64,000 nucleotides of DNA, from assembly GCA_963971285.1 (NCBI GenBank), contig OZ020246.1:11329217-11393216 (forward strand). The letters are read 5' to 3'. Source of the DNA: Astropecten irregularis (lineage: Eukaryota; Echinodermata; Asteroidea; Paxillosida; Astropectinidae). Numbering within the stretch: position 1 is the stretch's first letter; the number at the start of each line of letters is the position of its first letter. The notes below the pieces were generated by a model that was not told the origin of the DNA, made no database searches, and was given only the letters and a program-made list of their open reading frames with translations. The translations under genes and the position numbers were made by a program. Below, piece after piece: positions 46,585-59,102 of the stretch.

Positions 46585-47138
46585 CTGCAGAGAAAGAAAT
46601 CAAGGAGAAATACTCAAAATTATGCCATCATGAGGCATATTTTGAGACCAATATACAATGAAATAAAAAAAATTATGAAGAAAGTATGCAGTTCATATTG
46701 TTAAGTTGAGTTGACCATGAATCAATTCGCCTTATTCACTGTGCATTCATCCTACATTCGAAGCAGTGCAATCAAACCGAGGCTTGGATTCAAAGTAGTC
46801 TGGTACCCTATTTCTTTTTAGAATGGGTGTTATCTCTTCCAACGGGTATACAAGGAAGGTGACAAGATGGACGTACCTATAATAAGGTTTATTGAGCTTG
46901 TGCCTGTACTCGCTTCAGTAAGTCAGGCCGATCAGGGGATCGTGCTTCATTTACAAAGGTATCAGCCTTGTTGGTACCACAAAACGACTGTTGTATGTTT
47001 GATAAAACGTTCCACGGCGAGCGTGTCCTTTGATTTAGTTACCTAGTCTGTATGAAATGCAACTTAGACATTTTATGGAAATATAATTTGTAGATGAAAA
47101 GCCATGTCAAAAAATGATGTGTTCCTTCCACGCCTTAC

Positions 47139-49180
47139 GAGTTTCATGATGTGAGCAGGAGCGAAGAAGTGCATTCCAATTACGCTCTCTGGCCGTTTGG
47201 TGGCTGACGCGATCTGGAGACGAATTCAGACACACAGAAGATCACTATCAGAAACGCTATCTTTTATTTCTTGTTTACCCTGGGGTTACCTCTCAGTGAA
47301 ACACTGATTACCAGAGGTGCCCAGCAATTACAAAATGTACAGTGCTGAAATGCGAAGGATCCGGCTACAACGTGATCGAGTTGACAGCGGCGCCTTTGGC
47401 TGCCAGCACAATTCAACCCATATATGATCACAGAGCACAGCCTGAGATTGAAAGTGTTTGATTTTTGTGGAGGGAGGAAAACCGGAGAACCTTGAGCAAA
47501 ACCCTCGTAGAATAGGAGAGAACCAACGCACAACTATACTCACATATGACCCAGACCGGGATCGAACCCGGGCCACATTGGTGAGAGGCGATTGCCTAAC
47601 GCAATTGCCACCTATGCCCCCTAAATAGCTTCTTCTTCAATATCGAGTTGCTACATTACATCAGTCCAGAGAAGCAGCCAGAGCCTTGCCTGAGGCGCTA
47701 AGGTTTCAGAAATAGCTAAGGCCACACACTAAACAGCAGATGGCCTTACTTACGTTCAAGCAAAAATGATGAGGACGAGGTGAGTGACAGTGGAGCAGGT
47801 TTCTTCAAACAAGGCTGACAAACATGACCAGGGGTCAATTTCACCAAACTCATCGTAACTTACTATCAATCGCAGGACTTATGATGCATTGCAGCCCTAC
47901 TCAGGATACGATGGGTTATCCTTCATAAGACGAGTTACAATCGATCATGGGCTTCTTGAAATCGACGCCTGATCTCAATTTAGTGGATGATGGTTGGACT
48001 GGTCTAGCCAGAGCATAGAGATGCATACTAATCAAACTAGAGGGCGGGCTCGGCGAAATTTCTGTGACAACATGGGGATCGATCCGCCATTACTGAAATG
48101 GGCACTGCGCCGGCACTTTACTATCTTTGCTGTGGTACGTACGGTGTAGGCCTTTGTACTGTAGTTTACTCAAGTGCTCCGTCAGCACAGGCATTCCCTG
48201 GTATGCATGCGTATACGTAATTCGTGCCCATAATAGTAATGGCGGCACGGGCCCATGTGATCACAGCGCCACAGTACAGGGGAGTATTGTGCGTCCACCC
48301 TCTAGTTCATTAGTATGTATCTCTATGAGTCAGAGAGACTATCGTACCTGGTCTATGTTCAATCCTGATGTGTTACTAGCCAATATGGCAGACGGTTTGC
48401 AGACGGCGTCCAATTTGCCAAAGATATCCTGCTTGATCTTCATGTTCTCGAAGACTGCTTCGATGACAACATCCACGTCTCTCAAGTCATTGTAATTCAG
48501 CGTAGGCTTTAGCAGAGTCTGCAGCTTCTGAGCTTGAGCCATTGTGGTTCTTCCTCTCTTCACGTTGTACTCTACAAATCTTTTGACTGTGGCCACGCCA
48601 CGTTGCAGGAACTGTACATTAAACAAAAATCATGGTAAAAATAGGTTGCCGAGATTTCCACCGACTGGGCTGACCTAAAATATATTCACTGAAAAGTTAG
48701 GAGGCCCTGACATTTCAATCCAAGCAGAATCTTTACAGGTTAATAAACTGCAGCAAGCAGCACATCAACCAAACTAATGAATTTCAATTATAATGCTTTA
48801 AGTTTAATAGTCGGGCCGGACATCACGGTCCTAGTAGGATCTTTCTCAAAGGCTGAATGACAAGAGGACAAGAAAGTGCAAGTAAATGGATGACAGGAGC
48901 AGAACACAGGCAAAGATTCTAGCATAATCATTGTCAAAGATCAAATGACAAACGAATTCAGAAATTGTTGTTGGTCTCCAAAGTACAATTTCAAGAATTT
49001 CAATCACAATTTGAAGCAACTGACCTGATCAGTCTGTTCAATCATGTAGGTGGGATACCGACTGAGATCAATGCCATGGCAATGCCAGCTCCCATGGGTA
49101 CCCGCCCCAATCACAGCGACCGACTTGATCGGTTGGGCTTGGCGGGTCACATGACTAGCAGATCGACTTGGAATCTCCCA
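47139..49180 (-). CDS. EHHADH: EHHADH-like bifunctional enzyme, three internal exons
   Basis: Peroxisomal L-bifunctional enzyme (enoyl-CoA hydratase plus 3-hydroxyacyl-CoA dehydrogenase), acting in fatty-acid beta-oxidation. Exons in transcript order: 49025-49180, 48348-48611, 47139-47213, each with GT-AG sites and phase-0 joins. Exon 1 gives PIKSVAVIGAG, the start of the Rossmann NAD-binding fold. Exon 2 (88 codons) runs LKPTLNYNDLRDVDVVIEAV, FENMKIKQDIFGKLDAVCKP, SAILASNTSGLNIDQ. Exon 3 gives IASATKRPESVIGMHFFAPA, HIMKL, the family's substrate-binding and catalytic His region. The hydratase domain (upstream) and the C-terminal helical domain (downstream) are absent: the left side is cut two bases into the next intron by the duplicated block, and the right side reaches the N gap. 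The related mitochondrial trifunctional alpha subunit is a less likely identity. Confidence 0.85.
47262..47628 (-). repeat. tRNA-derived SINE
   Basis: On the minus strand the head (about 47628-47545) is tRNA-like: GGTGGCAATTGCGTTAGGC as A-box region and GGTTCGATCCC as a perfect B-box. The body follows with CCGGTTTTCCTCCCTCCAC, CTCAGGCTGTGCTCTGTGAT and CAACTCGATCACGTTGTAGC, ending in an A-rich AAGAAATAAAAG tail. The body matches 24150-24297. It lies in an intron of the EHHADH-like fragment in the same orientation. Confidence 0.75.
47834..47966. repeat. MITE family E, copy in EHHADH intron
   Basis: GTCAATTTCACCAAACTCAT at the left and CTTGAAATCGAC at the right; same interior as 37927-38062 with independent differences. 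Confidence 0.75.
48720..48910 (-). repeat. Interspersed repeat with GATCC stem-loop, copy in EHHADH intron
   Basis: Inverse match to 31185-31300 (TAATAAACTGCAG, AGGATCTTTCTCAAAGGC, AATGACAAGAGGACAAGAA). A second, better-preserved copy of the stem-loop end lies at 49305-49360, upstream of the NAD-binding exon. Confidence 0.6.
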
Positions 49181-49427
49181 CTGTGGACAAATAATAAACA
49201 CAAGAACAAATCAACCCAAATGGAAAGTTTTGATACCTTCTGCAGAATGAAAAAAAAAGTAAGGGAATCGGTTTTGTAGTCTTTCAGTGTTTAAAGTTAG
49301 GCGGGGCCTGACGCGTTTTGATCCTGGCAGGATCTTTCTCAAAGGCTGAATGACAAACTACACGAACATGCAAGTGAAGGAAGCATACATACATGAATAA
49401 GAGGATATGGACAAAGGGAAAGGGTGG

Positions 49428-49627
49428 NNNNNNNNNNNNNNNNNNNNNNNNNNNNNNNNNNNNNNNNNNNNNNNNNNNNNNNNNNNNNNNNNNNNNNNNN
49501 NNNNNNNNNNNNNNNNNNNNNNNNNNNNNNNNNNNNNNNNNNNNNNNNNNNNNNNNNNNNNNNNNNNNNNNNNNNNNNNNNNNNNNNNNNNNNNNNNNNN
49601 NNNNNNNNNNNNNNNNNNNNNNNNNNN
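49428..49627. other. Assembly gap, 200 N
   Basis: Exactly 200 unknown bases between the EHHADH-like contig and the second copy of the EF-hand block; a round number suggests an arbitrary scaffold gap. Open frames that cross it are meaningless. Confidence 0.99.
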
Positions 49628-50164
49628 ACAGATTTTATTAAAATAGCCTTTCTCCAATACCACTGATTAGTTCTTCAGTTCTTCTGTTTAGTCACTTGAT
49701 CTGGTCGAAACCAATCATAGTTGCCAATTTTGTCGTTATTTTATTTCTTATTCCTTAGATCAAATCATTCTATACTGCCGCGGTCCTTTTTTTCCCGGCA
49801 GAAATTGTATGTGCAAATTTGCAATTGCATGTATTTTCAATAATGCCCTTCAGTATTAGACATTTCCAATCGGATTTCACATTCTTCAGGAGTCGATTTC
49901 ACCAAACACATCGTAACTTACTATCAATCGTAGGACTTATGATGTATTGCAGCCTTAATACATAGGATACGATGGGTTATCCATCGCAACTCAGTTACGA
50001 TCGATCGGAGGGCTTCATGAAATCGACCTCTGATAAAATTAACACCACTGCTAAAACAACAACGCACGTGTATTATTGAGAACTTTAAAGTCAATTACGT
50101 AAAAGATTATCCGTGAACTCGTCTGAACAAAGCAAACAAAGCAAAGACATTGATGGTGTCTTAC

Positions 50165-53100
50165 CGAATCTGCACGAAGAATAACCAAGTCCTTGAGGAA
50201 TTCCTTGAGTTCGTCACCACAGATGACATTGTTCTTATCCTACATTCGCAAAGATTAGGGGAATAAGATTTCAATCCGTTATGGAGTAAGTCATAAAAGA
50301 TGACCAGTGATCGATCGGTTCAAGATAAACTCCTGTGACACTGAACTGGTTGCTTTCAAATTCTAAGGTGACACGAAATGATACGACTCGTATCATCTTT
50401 GACATTTTCCCTTCAGAACTGAATCAACTGAAAGTTCAATTTAACACCGTATAGTATCATTTTCAACATTGTAATATTGCCCAACTAGGAGCCTGTTTGT
50501 TTAATGCAAAGGATCTCATATTTAAAGATCCACGTCCTATGCAGGGTACTCTAAAATGGGATCAGGATCAGGATCCGCAGAATCCGTGATCCTTTGCATT
50601 AAACAGGCCCTAGAATACTGTGTTTTTCCGACCCGAGATCTCAAGTTTGTAAATGAGTTTTCTATAAAGTATTTCTATATTTCAGGGATGTGAGTGCCCA
50701 CACGGAAACATTTGAAAACACACAGGAAAAGCTGAAATTTAAAAGTTCCTATTATACTTTTGTACAGAGCAGGTGTACACAAAAATGAAATTCTGAGTTA
50801 AAATCTAAACCAAAAAATTTAAAATCTGAAGTTTGAAATCCCTAATATATTTACCTTGTCGTAGTGGTCAAAAACCCTCTTGAAATCCTCATTGGACACC
50901 TTCACCTTCTTCTGTTTTGGACGAAAATGAACCCGAAATATTCAATTAACCTATAGTTTTTAAGTCACAATAACCATCTTTTAAAATAATATTTCTATCA
51001 GTCGATCCACACAATTTCTTCATAGCCGTAACAACATACCAGTTGATTTATTGTACATAATAATGTGCCCATTAACATGTCTTGTTATGGCAAAGTGTTC
51101 GACTATATAGTGACCTTATACGGGATAGAACAAAATGCGTTTTCAGAGAGGAGCGCATGAGGTAGGCCTTTAATATCCATAGGCCAGAAGTGCAGTTTGT
51201 GTCGGTGAAAATCAAACCGCATGCATTTTAATATCAGAAGCTTGCTGAACATCAGAAGGATATTATATAGTGTACATCATTATGCATATGGGTCATAAAA
51301 TATAGAGTGAAATGCGATACAGACACAGATAGAGTAACATATCTCGTTGTGGAACAGAAAAAAGGGGGATATGATGTTTCATTATCAAACACTGCAAAAT
51401 GTTGTTCCAGCGGGTTGACATGAAGTATATAGAGGAGATCATAACTTGTCAATCATAAAGAAGAACGTTTTATAAGTTCAAGCTGAAAGTACACCTAACC
51501 TGATTTGTCTAGTTGCTGTTCTGAATCGGCAAATCTTTCAGTTAGAAAAGTTGTCTTCGTTACAATTTTTAGGCCACGTTTTATTCATTTTTTATGTCAA
51601 GAAATTCTGATTCAGCAACTATATAATTGTCACAAATAGGGATTTTTTTTTTTTACTTTTTCAATGGGAACTTTATTTCCAAAACAGAAACAAATTACCA
51701 GATTCTGTGCTCAATGTTTCTTTATAAGACCTAAATTACTTAAATTTTCAAAATTTCACCTTTTGTAGGATCGTGGCTTGTTCATACAATGTCCATTTGG
51801 GCGCGTGACTATTTAATAATCTCACTTACCACAATATACAGGGCGGTAGACATTATACAGAATGTGGTTCAATATTGCATCGTGAGGTAGGACTTATCTA
51901 CGGTGCTCCCGAAGGGACAACCCTCCTTCACTATTTTCCGTTGAGAGAAGTATTTATTTTTATATGAGGAAAGCCCGAGGGCAAATGAAGGCCTCCGTAA
52001 CAAGCCATGCTTCTAACTATTATAACCCCGAATTGGCCTTGAGTGCATAATGCTCATGCATCGGTATAGTAGTAAAGGCCTAATGTTAATATAATAACTC
52101 GGTGCAGTACTTTGTAAAGCTATGCAGCTTTTAGTGCTCCCCTTTGTGATAAAGAATCTTATGCACCCAACAAACCAGTGACGTGAACATTGGGTTAGTT
52201 TAAATATTGACAAAGACCACAAGCATCACAGGGGAGGTTCATGCAGATGGAATGATAAGCGAGCATTATGATAGGAAGAGAGAGAAAAAAGAAGATAAAA
52301 TCATGAAGATGTGAAAGTGGTTAAAATGAGATAAAATGGTTAAAGCATCGGCGCATGAAAAACTAAAAACAAGCCTGTTAAAGATGAGGAAAAATAAGAA
52401 AAACACATGAAGTAAAAGCGATACTTGGGGCACAAGATACCCCTATATACAAGCAACTTCGAAAAGAAACAATGAAACATTTTTGGTGCGCATCGTTCAT
52501 GTGTAAAGTGGGCGTTTTCGATTGCTTGATACATTTGTGTATAAATATATAATACAAAGCGCCGTAATGTCGGCACAATCTATATGCAGGGCGGACATAC
52601 ATGATTGTTATTTATGGCTCATGATTTCAGAAAACTTGGCCCAGAAAGAGAGCATTTCAAGTCACTTGATCTGCTCGAAACCGATCATATGTGCCAATTT
52701 TGTCGGTTTTTTTTCGTATTCCTTAGTTCCAATCATTCTATACTGCCGCGGTCATTTTTCCCGGCAATTACATGTATTTTCAATAATGCCCTTCAGCTTT
52801 AGACATTTCGAATCGGATGTCACATTGTGGGGCAATATTTTTGGTGCATTTTTTCACTCGTTTTATTTGCTTCAAGGGTTTTCTTCCAGCAATCCTCGCC
52901 AGCTCTTCTCGATTTTTCTGTTTCCTTTCTTTTTTTGCCAAATTATTGTCACTTCAAGACAGAAAGGATATATCGTTTACAAGGAGAAAAAAATGAATAA
53001 ATTAGTACTACAATAACTAGATGGAAATGCACAACACATTTAAGTAAATATGACTGATAGAAATAATTGTAGACGCCACTCAAAATCCATTTCATAAAAA

Positions 53101-56100
53101 AGAAATCAGTTTGAACTGGCAGTAAAAGTGATGTTCCAGTATGCTGCAATATATCATGCGTGCAACAAAAACAGTGAACATTATAAAGGAGCCATTGAGG
53201 AGGAAATAATTTTTGCGAATAAATTTGCTGTGTTGCATATAAGAGGTGTCTTGTGCTCCTAGCATTCCGCTGATTGTCTTGGACCCGTCATGAACTACCT
53301 TATGTACTTACTCCTTTCTCTCCCAGCGATCCCTGTCAAGGGTTCCAGTGCAAAGAGACAGTGCACCGACCGGGGGCAATCAAAGCCAAATTGAAAACAC
53401 AAACACAAAAAGGGGGAAATAAAAAACAAAATCCGAGAATTGAGCTTTGTTTTGTGTCAAACACTCAAATTCGATTCCTGAAGAAAAGGCCGTTATTGTT
53501 TCTATGATGCTCGGTATGTGTTCACATGGAGCTTTGATTTTAATAGCTCACCATGCATGTACATGTATAGGCCTAATCAAAGAACAGGTGGGCCATTTCC
53601 ACCTGTTTGCATCAGTTCAAGTTACAACTTTTTGAAGTTTTTGGTCGATGATTTAATTTCTTTCAGTTGCCTTTTTGTTTTTGTTGTACTACTTCATGCA
53701 TGCATAGTGTTCCTAGACATTGACTCACATGCACGGACATGTTAAACACATTAATAACATACAAAATCAAAACATTGTCAGGTTAACGTTTTTTTCCATT
53801 CGGCCTTGGTCCATGCAGTATAATTGGTCCGATCTCACTGGTCATAATATATTAACACGTTTTTGAAAAATATCGCCTTTCTTGTTATTATTTTGGATCA
53901 TGGTGAATCAGCGTTGCAAAGAAAAACTGTGATGAATGATGCATTGATGAAGCCGTACACATTGGGATTTCTACATTTTGTTGCTTTGTGCTGCCTACGA
54001 TAGCGACAAAAATCCGTCACAACTAAAAATAAAAAATAATCAAAAATAAAAAACAGGAACCAACATTGATTATATCAACTCTACTTGATGATCTTGCATG
54101 ACAACCAAAATGATCGGGAATCATGTAACCCATACAGGAAAAATCCCAAACTTTATGAACAAAGTGTGAAATTTTCTTTTCTATCTTTTTTTCTGCCCAT
54201 TCGTTGTAATAGACGTTTCCATGTGCATGTGAATTTCAATACACAGTGACCAAATGCAATATCAAGTCTTGCATGGTGTCTAAAGCCTTTTTTTAAAGTG
54301 CCGTAAAACCCTGACAAATAATGATTCAAGCTCTCGGCAAAACCGTGCCATTTCAACCCCATTTTTATAAAAAAAAAATAACAAATGAGACGAAAATCGT
54401 AAAATAGGTAACAAAGAAAAAAAAGTTAAATAGGCTAAGAGCAGACTTGTCATTAATTTAAAAAAAACATAAAACGCAATGGGAGACTTTGGAGAACCGG
54501 TCTTGAGTCAACAGCGCACGCGCAAACCATGCTTTGTTTTGCGCGTGCGTGCGCGTGCGCTGTTGACTTGAAGACCGGTTCTCCAAAGTCTCCCATTAGC
54601 CAAAAACCAAAAAACTTTTTTTTTTCTGAATGAAATTGTCTGTCTGCATCGTATTTTTTCCATATGGGTTACAAAGAAAACTGATTTCTTGGGGTGGAAT
54701 TGACACACGACGACGTATAGACTTCACCGGGGATGAACAACCTCACGCATCACGAAGGGGGCAGGGGCCACAAAGACTTACTGTGGGAACGAAGTGCGGA
54801 CTTGGGTCAGGTATGTTACCTTGTAACATAGACTATTACATGAATATAAAACAAGATATAATACCAAAGACAGGTTACACGACTTGTGTCTAGTTTTTTT
54901 TTTCTCTCTATTTTTTCTTCTTCTTTTTTTTCTTTCTGTGTGTGCTGCCAGTGGTTTTAAACAGATCGGCCGATGGAAGAGGGGGATAAAAAGAGATAAT
55001 CTAATTCATCGGGGAGATCGGAGTTTGTGTGAGGTGTACAGTGACCACTTAGGCTTGTTCACAAGTCTGCCTTTTTGACAATATCGTTTAAGAAATTTAT
55101 AGCATTTTTTGTATCAATAAAACCACGTAAAACCTGTGCAGCTGTTAGCATCGGTCAACTGTGGTGGTGTTTTCTTGTACTGAAATGGCACAGAGTATAT
55201 CAATTATAAGTTCTGTTTGTTGGGCCAAAATGATTTGCATGATTGTGAACACGCCCGGGGTCCATACAAAACAAGGGGGGTTATACCAAAGAAAAACTAA
55301 ACTGTTCAAGATCTGAGATGGAAAGTGGAATAATGGGGGGAGACCATGAACTATCCTGGCGGAGAGAGGTATTGTTTTGACCCACCCACCTCAAGCATTG
55401 CTTCCAAAAACGAACTCTGAAATAAGAACACTGACTTAGTTATTATCAGATATGCATTTGAAAGTTCTGCAGGCAGGTTGAAAGAATACAACGTTGCAAT
55501 GTCAAATATTGTTGATTACATCTTCAGAAAACACAAAGTCTATAATTTATCACTATAGCGTGGCACGTGTCTGTTTAAGAGTTTCAGAAACGAACATTTT
55601 GTTAAATCGTGTTGTACCACTTGATTACGCAATGATCATAGCTGAATACAATATGTCTTATTTGCTCATAGTTTGTCTTTGGACTTAAAATCACCTTTGT
55701 GTGTTTTTTGTGTCGATCTCTACCAAAGGACTTGTGTTTAGGATCCGAGCAACCTCATGTCAGCTAATATGTAGGCCAATACGATACTAAAATTGTGTCA
55801 CAATGTAGACTGTTGTAGTTGTTTTTATTGGTGACTGGTCCGATTCCCAAGGAGGATACCACTTGGAATAATTTACTTCCGATGATCACATGGACTTTCC
55901 AAAGAACTATCAGTAAGGGTTCTGGTGCCCCATTTAATAAAGATTGTACCTTCACTTGATATAAGTCCACGAATGACCTTAAAAGTCAAACAAAATAATG
56001 ATATGGTGATAATGAAAACCATTTGGTGTTCGTTTATCCCCAGGGAAACGTTAATATTCCCTGCCTTCTGTTTCCCTGCATATCCACTTAACTTAACTTC

Positions 56101-58551
56101 AAGCAAGAAATGTTGTATCCTAAATTATGTGTGTATCTTTTTGTTTAAGGCAAAAAAACCAGCTTTTTTGAGTAGCAATTGAAAGCACATCATTATAAGA
56201 AAATGGCCGCCGCAGCTTGTGCAATGTGAGGGAGAGAGTTTCAGTTTGAGTGAAACCTGACCTCATCTGGACCCTAGACGTCTTGAATTATATACTCCTT
56301 ACCTCGAACTGCAAGAAAATGTTTTCCTTCACGGGCACCAATCTGTGAAAAGAAAAATGTATACTTGTAAATTATCAAGTAAACCATACTCGAGACTTTT
56401 TCCACCGGTTCTTTTTAGAACCACGCATCTATGAAAGAGATTATACATGGTGTCTACGCAAACTTACGTATTACGTGACTTCCACCATGCAAAGCTTCAA
56501 ATCCTAGAACGTTTCGTGTATTTCTTAATACTTTGCGGCCAGACTATGACAATTTGAAGTCGTTACAGAACAGGTCTGGGAATATTCTTTTGAAAGGTTC
56601 AAAACCTGAAAATTATATCACTCACTTGAGCATTTCCTTGAAACTCAGTTTGTTGTCCTTGTCCACGTCGAACAATTTGATCTATGAATAGAGAAATAAT
56701 ATAATTAAGTACCAGCATACGGCCACGATGACTTATTCAATTTCTCCTGAAAAAAATTCTGGACCGAATGCTCAAAACTGAAAACAAATCCCAAAACAAA
56801 TAGATGAAAACCTAAAAGAAAACAAACAAACCCCCAAAACAAGGTTTTTTAGACCATTGGAGATTGTATTCATGTTGGCTGATTTTGAAGAGAAAGAGTT
56901 CCGCATTAACTTGGCTTTACTTTGAAAATGAAAGGGGCTCTCCCCTGAGATGTAATCCTCCATGCAGTATGACGCCCGAATGTAAAATGATATGAGATTC
57001 CATGTCTGAAAATACGCCTGCATGCAATGGCCCAATTATTCCTAGAGGAAATGGGTCTGCCTGCATTCATTCATCATTCATGAAAGATGTAATCATACCC
57101 GAAAAAACAAGAAGCTGCAATCAAATACCATGACGTCATTCACTATGTGCTTAGATTAGTGTGCGTGCGGACGTGTATAGCTGTAGACCCGTACTATAGT
57201 AAATCATGGCGTTGTGATCGTGAGAGGGAATTATGAAAGTGGGGCACACAAACATGAAGGGATTTTGTGATAGAATAAAATTGTGTAACCATGCGAGGCC
57301 CTGTCCTGCGTTTCACCTTTCACAATTGTATTATATCATTGGACAAATACAGGTGGAATCTATTGTTGGCATACTGTCCAGTTTTTGCGTTCTCACACTA
57401 AAAATAATAATTTTTTTGTGGTTTGGAATTGATCTTGATAATAACCATCCCGCAGATAACTTTTTTGCCCAGATCGTCCTCAGAAAAATCATAAAGATGG
57501 AAATTAACGGGCCTCGGTTTTATATTGGAAAGTTATCAATCATTTTCTCAGTATAAGTTTGATTACCATAGCATCTGCGTACGTCTGGAGTTTCTCATCC
57601 GGTAGCTCGACGGTACTCAGGTCCTTCAAAAAGCTCTGTTTATTCAAACAAACAAATAAATAACAACAAACTACATGTATATGTATCAGTCCTCAGATAC
57701 CTGGATATACTCGGCATAAACCCACTTCACATCCCTAATATCACGGCGCATACAATTGCAATATAACTTAAGTCGGAACGCAACGGCAATATTAAAGGTA
57801 ATATCATACTTTGGTTTTTGTCAAAGAAATACAAATTCATGGGCAAAGATATCAAGGACGATACAGTAAAAGTAATCTGTGAAAATTTCAGTCCCATACG
57901 GTGCCAACATTTTGCGAAAAGAGTGAAAAACGGCCACAGTATTTCTTAAGTATTTTCTCTTTTATTTTTGATCTTTTAAAAGATCAATAAGATTTTCGGT
58001 CGTTGTTTTATTAATTTCTGGATAAATACACCATTTCAGGCGGAAATATTTTAACGGTTTTTTTACCAGCATCATCTTCATACCCTGAAAGTTAAATGTA
58101 AATCTGTGAACATTTCTGTTTTGGTCTCTTACCAAAGTATGATACCACCTTTAAATATTCAGTTATAGGTTAAATGTTCAACGTATCATTCAACAATTAG
58201 GCGTGATGTCTTTCCCCATTTTTTCCTCTCCAAGTTGGCCTGGACGCATGATGCTTATTTTTACTCTATAGACATGCACCATTGACTTTTTCCTTATGAT
58301 TTCACAAATCCCATGACCATTATAGTAGAAACCTTAAACATTGCGAACGTTTCGATCGTGCCGATCTGTTCACCAACTTAAACTTTTGCAAACCTTTTTA
58401 ACACTCTCTGGAACGAAAGCTCGTATAACTTCAGTAATAATATTCTCATGTTAACTCAAAAATGTTAACAAAATTTATCTCCGTGTACACATACCTTAAG
58501 TTCGCTCTTATCAATGAACCCGTCCCGATCAGCATCGTATCTTAACCAAAT
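50165..58551 (-). CDS. CALB/SCGN-like: Calbindin/secretagogin-family EF-hand protein, copy 2 (EF3-EF5)
   Basis: Exons in transcript order: 58495-58551, 57567-57635, 56626-56681, 56303-56342, 50855-50911, 50165-50239. The first exon is 57 bases here, one more than in copy 1, and reads IWLRYDADRDGFIDKSELK in phase 0. The Trp before the EF3 loop is conserved in calbindin (TWRKYD) and secretagogin (IWRKYD), so this frame is the right one. The following exons give SFLKDLSTVELPDEKLQTYA and on, as in copy 1. The EF6 exon is lost in the N gap. Sequence to the right of 59102 should be the genuine upstream flank, but I did not find EF1-EF2 exons in it. Confidence 0.88.
58495..58551 (-). CDS. CALB/SCGN-like: EF3 exon, intact version
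   Basis: 19 codons between acceptor TTTCTCTGCAG and donor AAG|GTATGTG; phase 0 on both sides. The loop DADRDGFIDKSE has all canonical ligands (1, 3, 5, 12), Gly at 6 and Ile at 8. The matching exon in copy 1 (46529-46584) has TTACC instead of TTAACC on the plus strand and would shift frame. Confidence 0.9.
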
Positions 58552-59102
58552 CTGCAGAGAAAGAAATCAAGGAGAAATACTCAAAATTATGCCATCATGA
58601 GGCATATTTTGAGACCAATATACAATGAAATAAAAAAAATTATGAAGAAAGTATGCAGTTCATATTGTTAAGTTGAGTTGACCATGAATCAATTCGCCTT
58701 ATTCACTGTGCATTCATCCTACATTCGAAGCAGTGCAATCAAACCGAGGCTTGGATTCAAAGTAGTCTGGTACCCTATTTCTTTTTAGAATGGGTGTTAT
58801 CTCTTCCAACGGGTATACAAGGAAGGTGACAAGATGGACGTACCTATAATAAGGTTTATTGAGCTTGTGCCTGTACTCGCTTCAGTAAGTCAGGCCGATC
58901 AGGGATCGTGCTTCATTTACAAAGGTATCAGCCTTGTTGGTACCACAAAACGACTGTTGTATGTTTGATAAAACGTTCCACGGCGAGCGTGTCCTTTGAT
59001 TTAGTTACCTAGTCTGTATGGAAATGCAACTTAGACATTTTATGGAAATATAATTTGTAGATGAAAAGCCATGTCAAAAATGATGTGTTCCTTCCACGCC
59101 TT

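Larger units (their letters stand above)
37663..47136. repeat. 9.47-kb duplicated block, copy 1
   Basis: Repeated at 49628-59102 (offset 11965, ending 11966). Differences I found by eye are five single-base indels, all within the last 1.5 kb: near 45673, 46578, 46937, 47053 and 47113. I saw no substitutions. Near-identity including introns points to one locus assembled twice, or else an extremely recent duplication. Confidence 0.95.
49628..59102. repeat. 9.47-kb duplicated block, copy 2
   Basis: Same as 37663-47136, starting inside the last intron of the EF-hand gene straight after the N gap. It carries the same MITEs and microsatellites. Where it differs near 58544 it has the in-frame sequence, so it is the better version. 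Confidence 0.95.

Noticed and set aside
49358-49666. Open frames crossing 49428-49627
   Set aside because: They consist mostly of unknown residues from the N gap.
37663-59102. Two separate calbindin-family paralogues
   Set aside because: Introns and repeats are identical apart from single-base indels; true paralogues would differ by substitutions.
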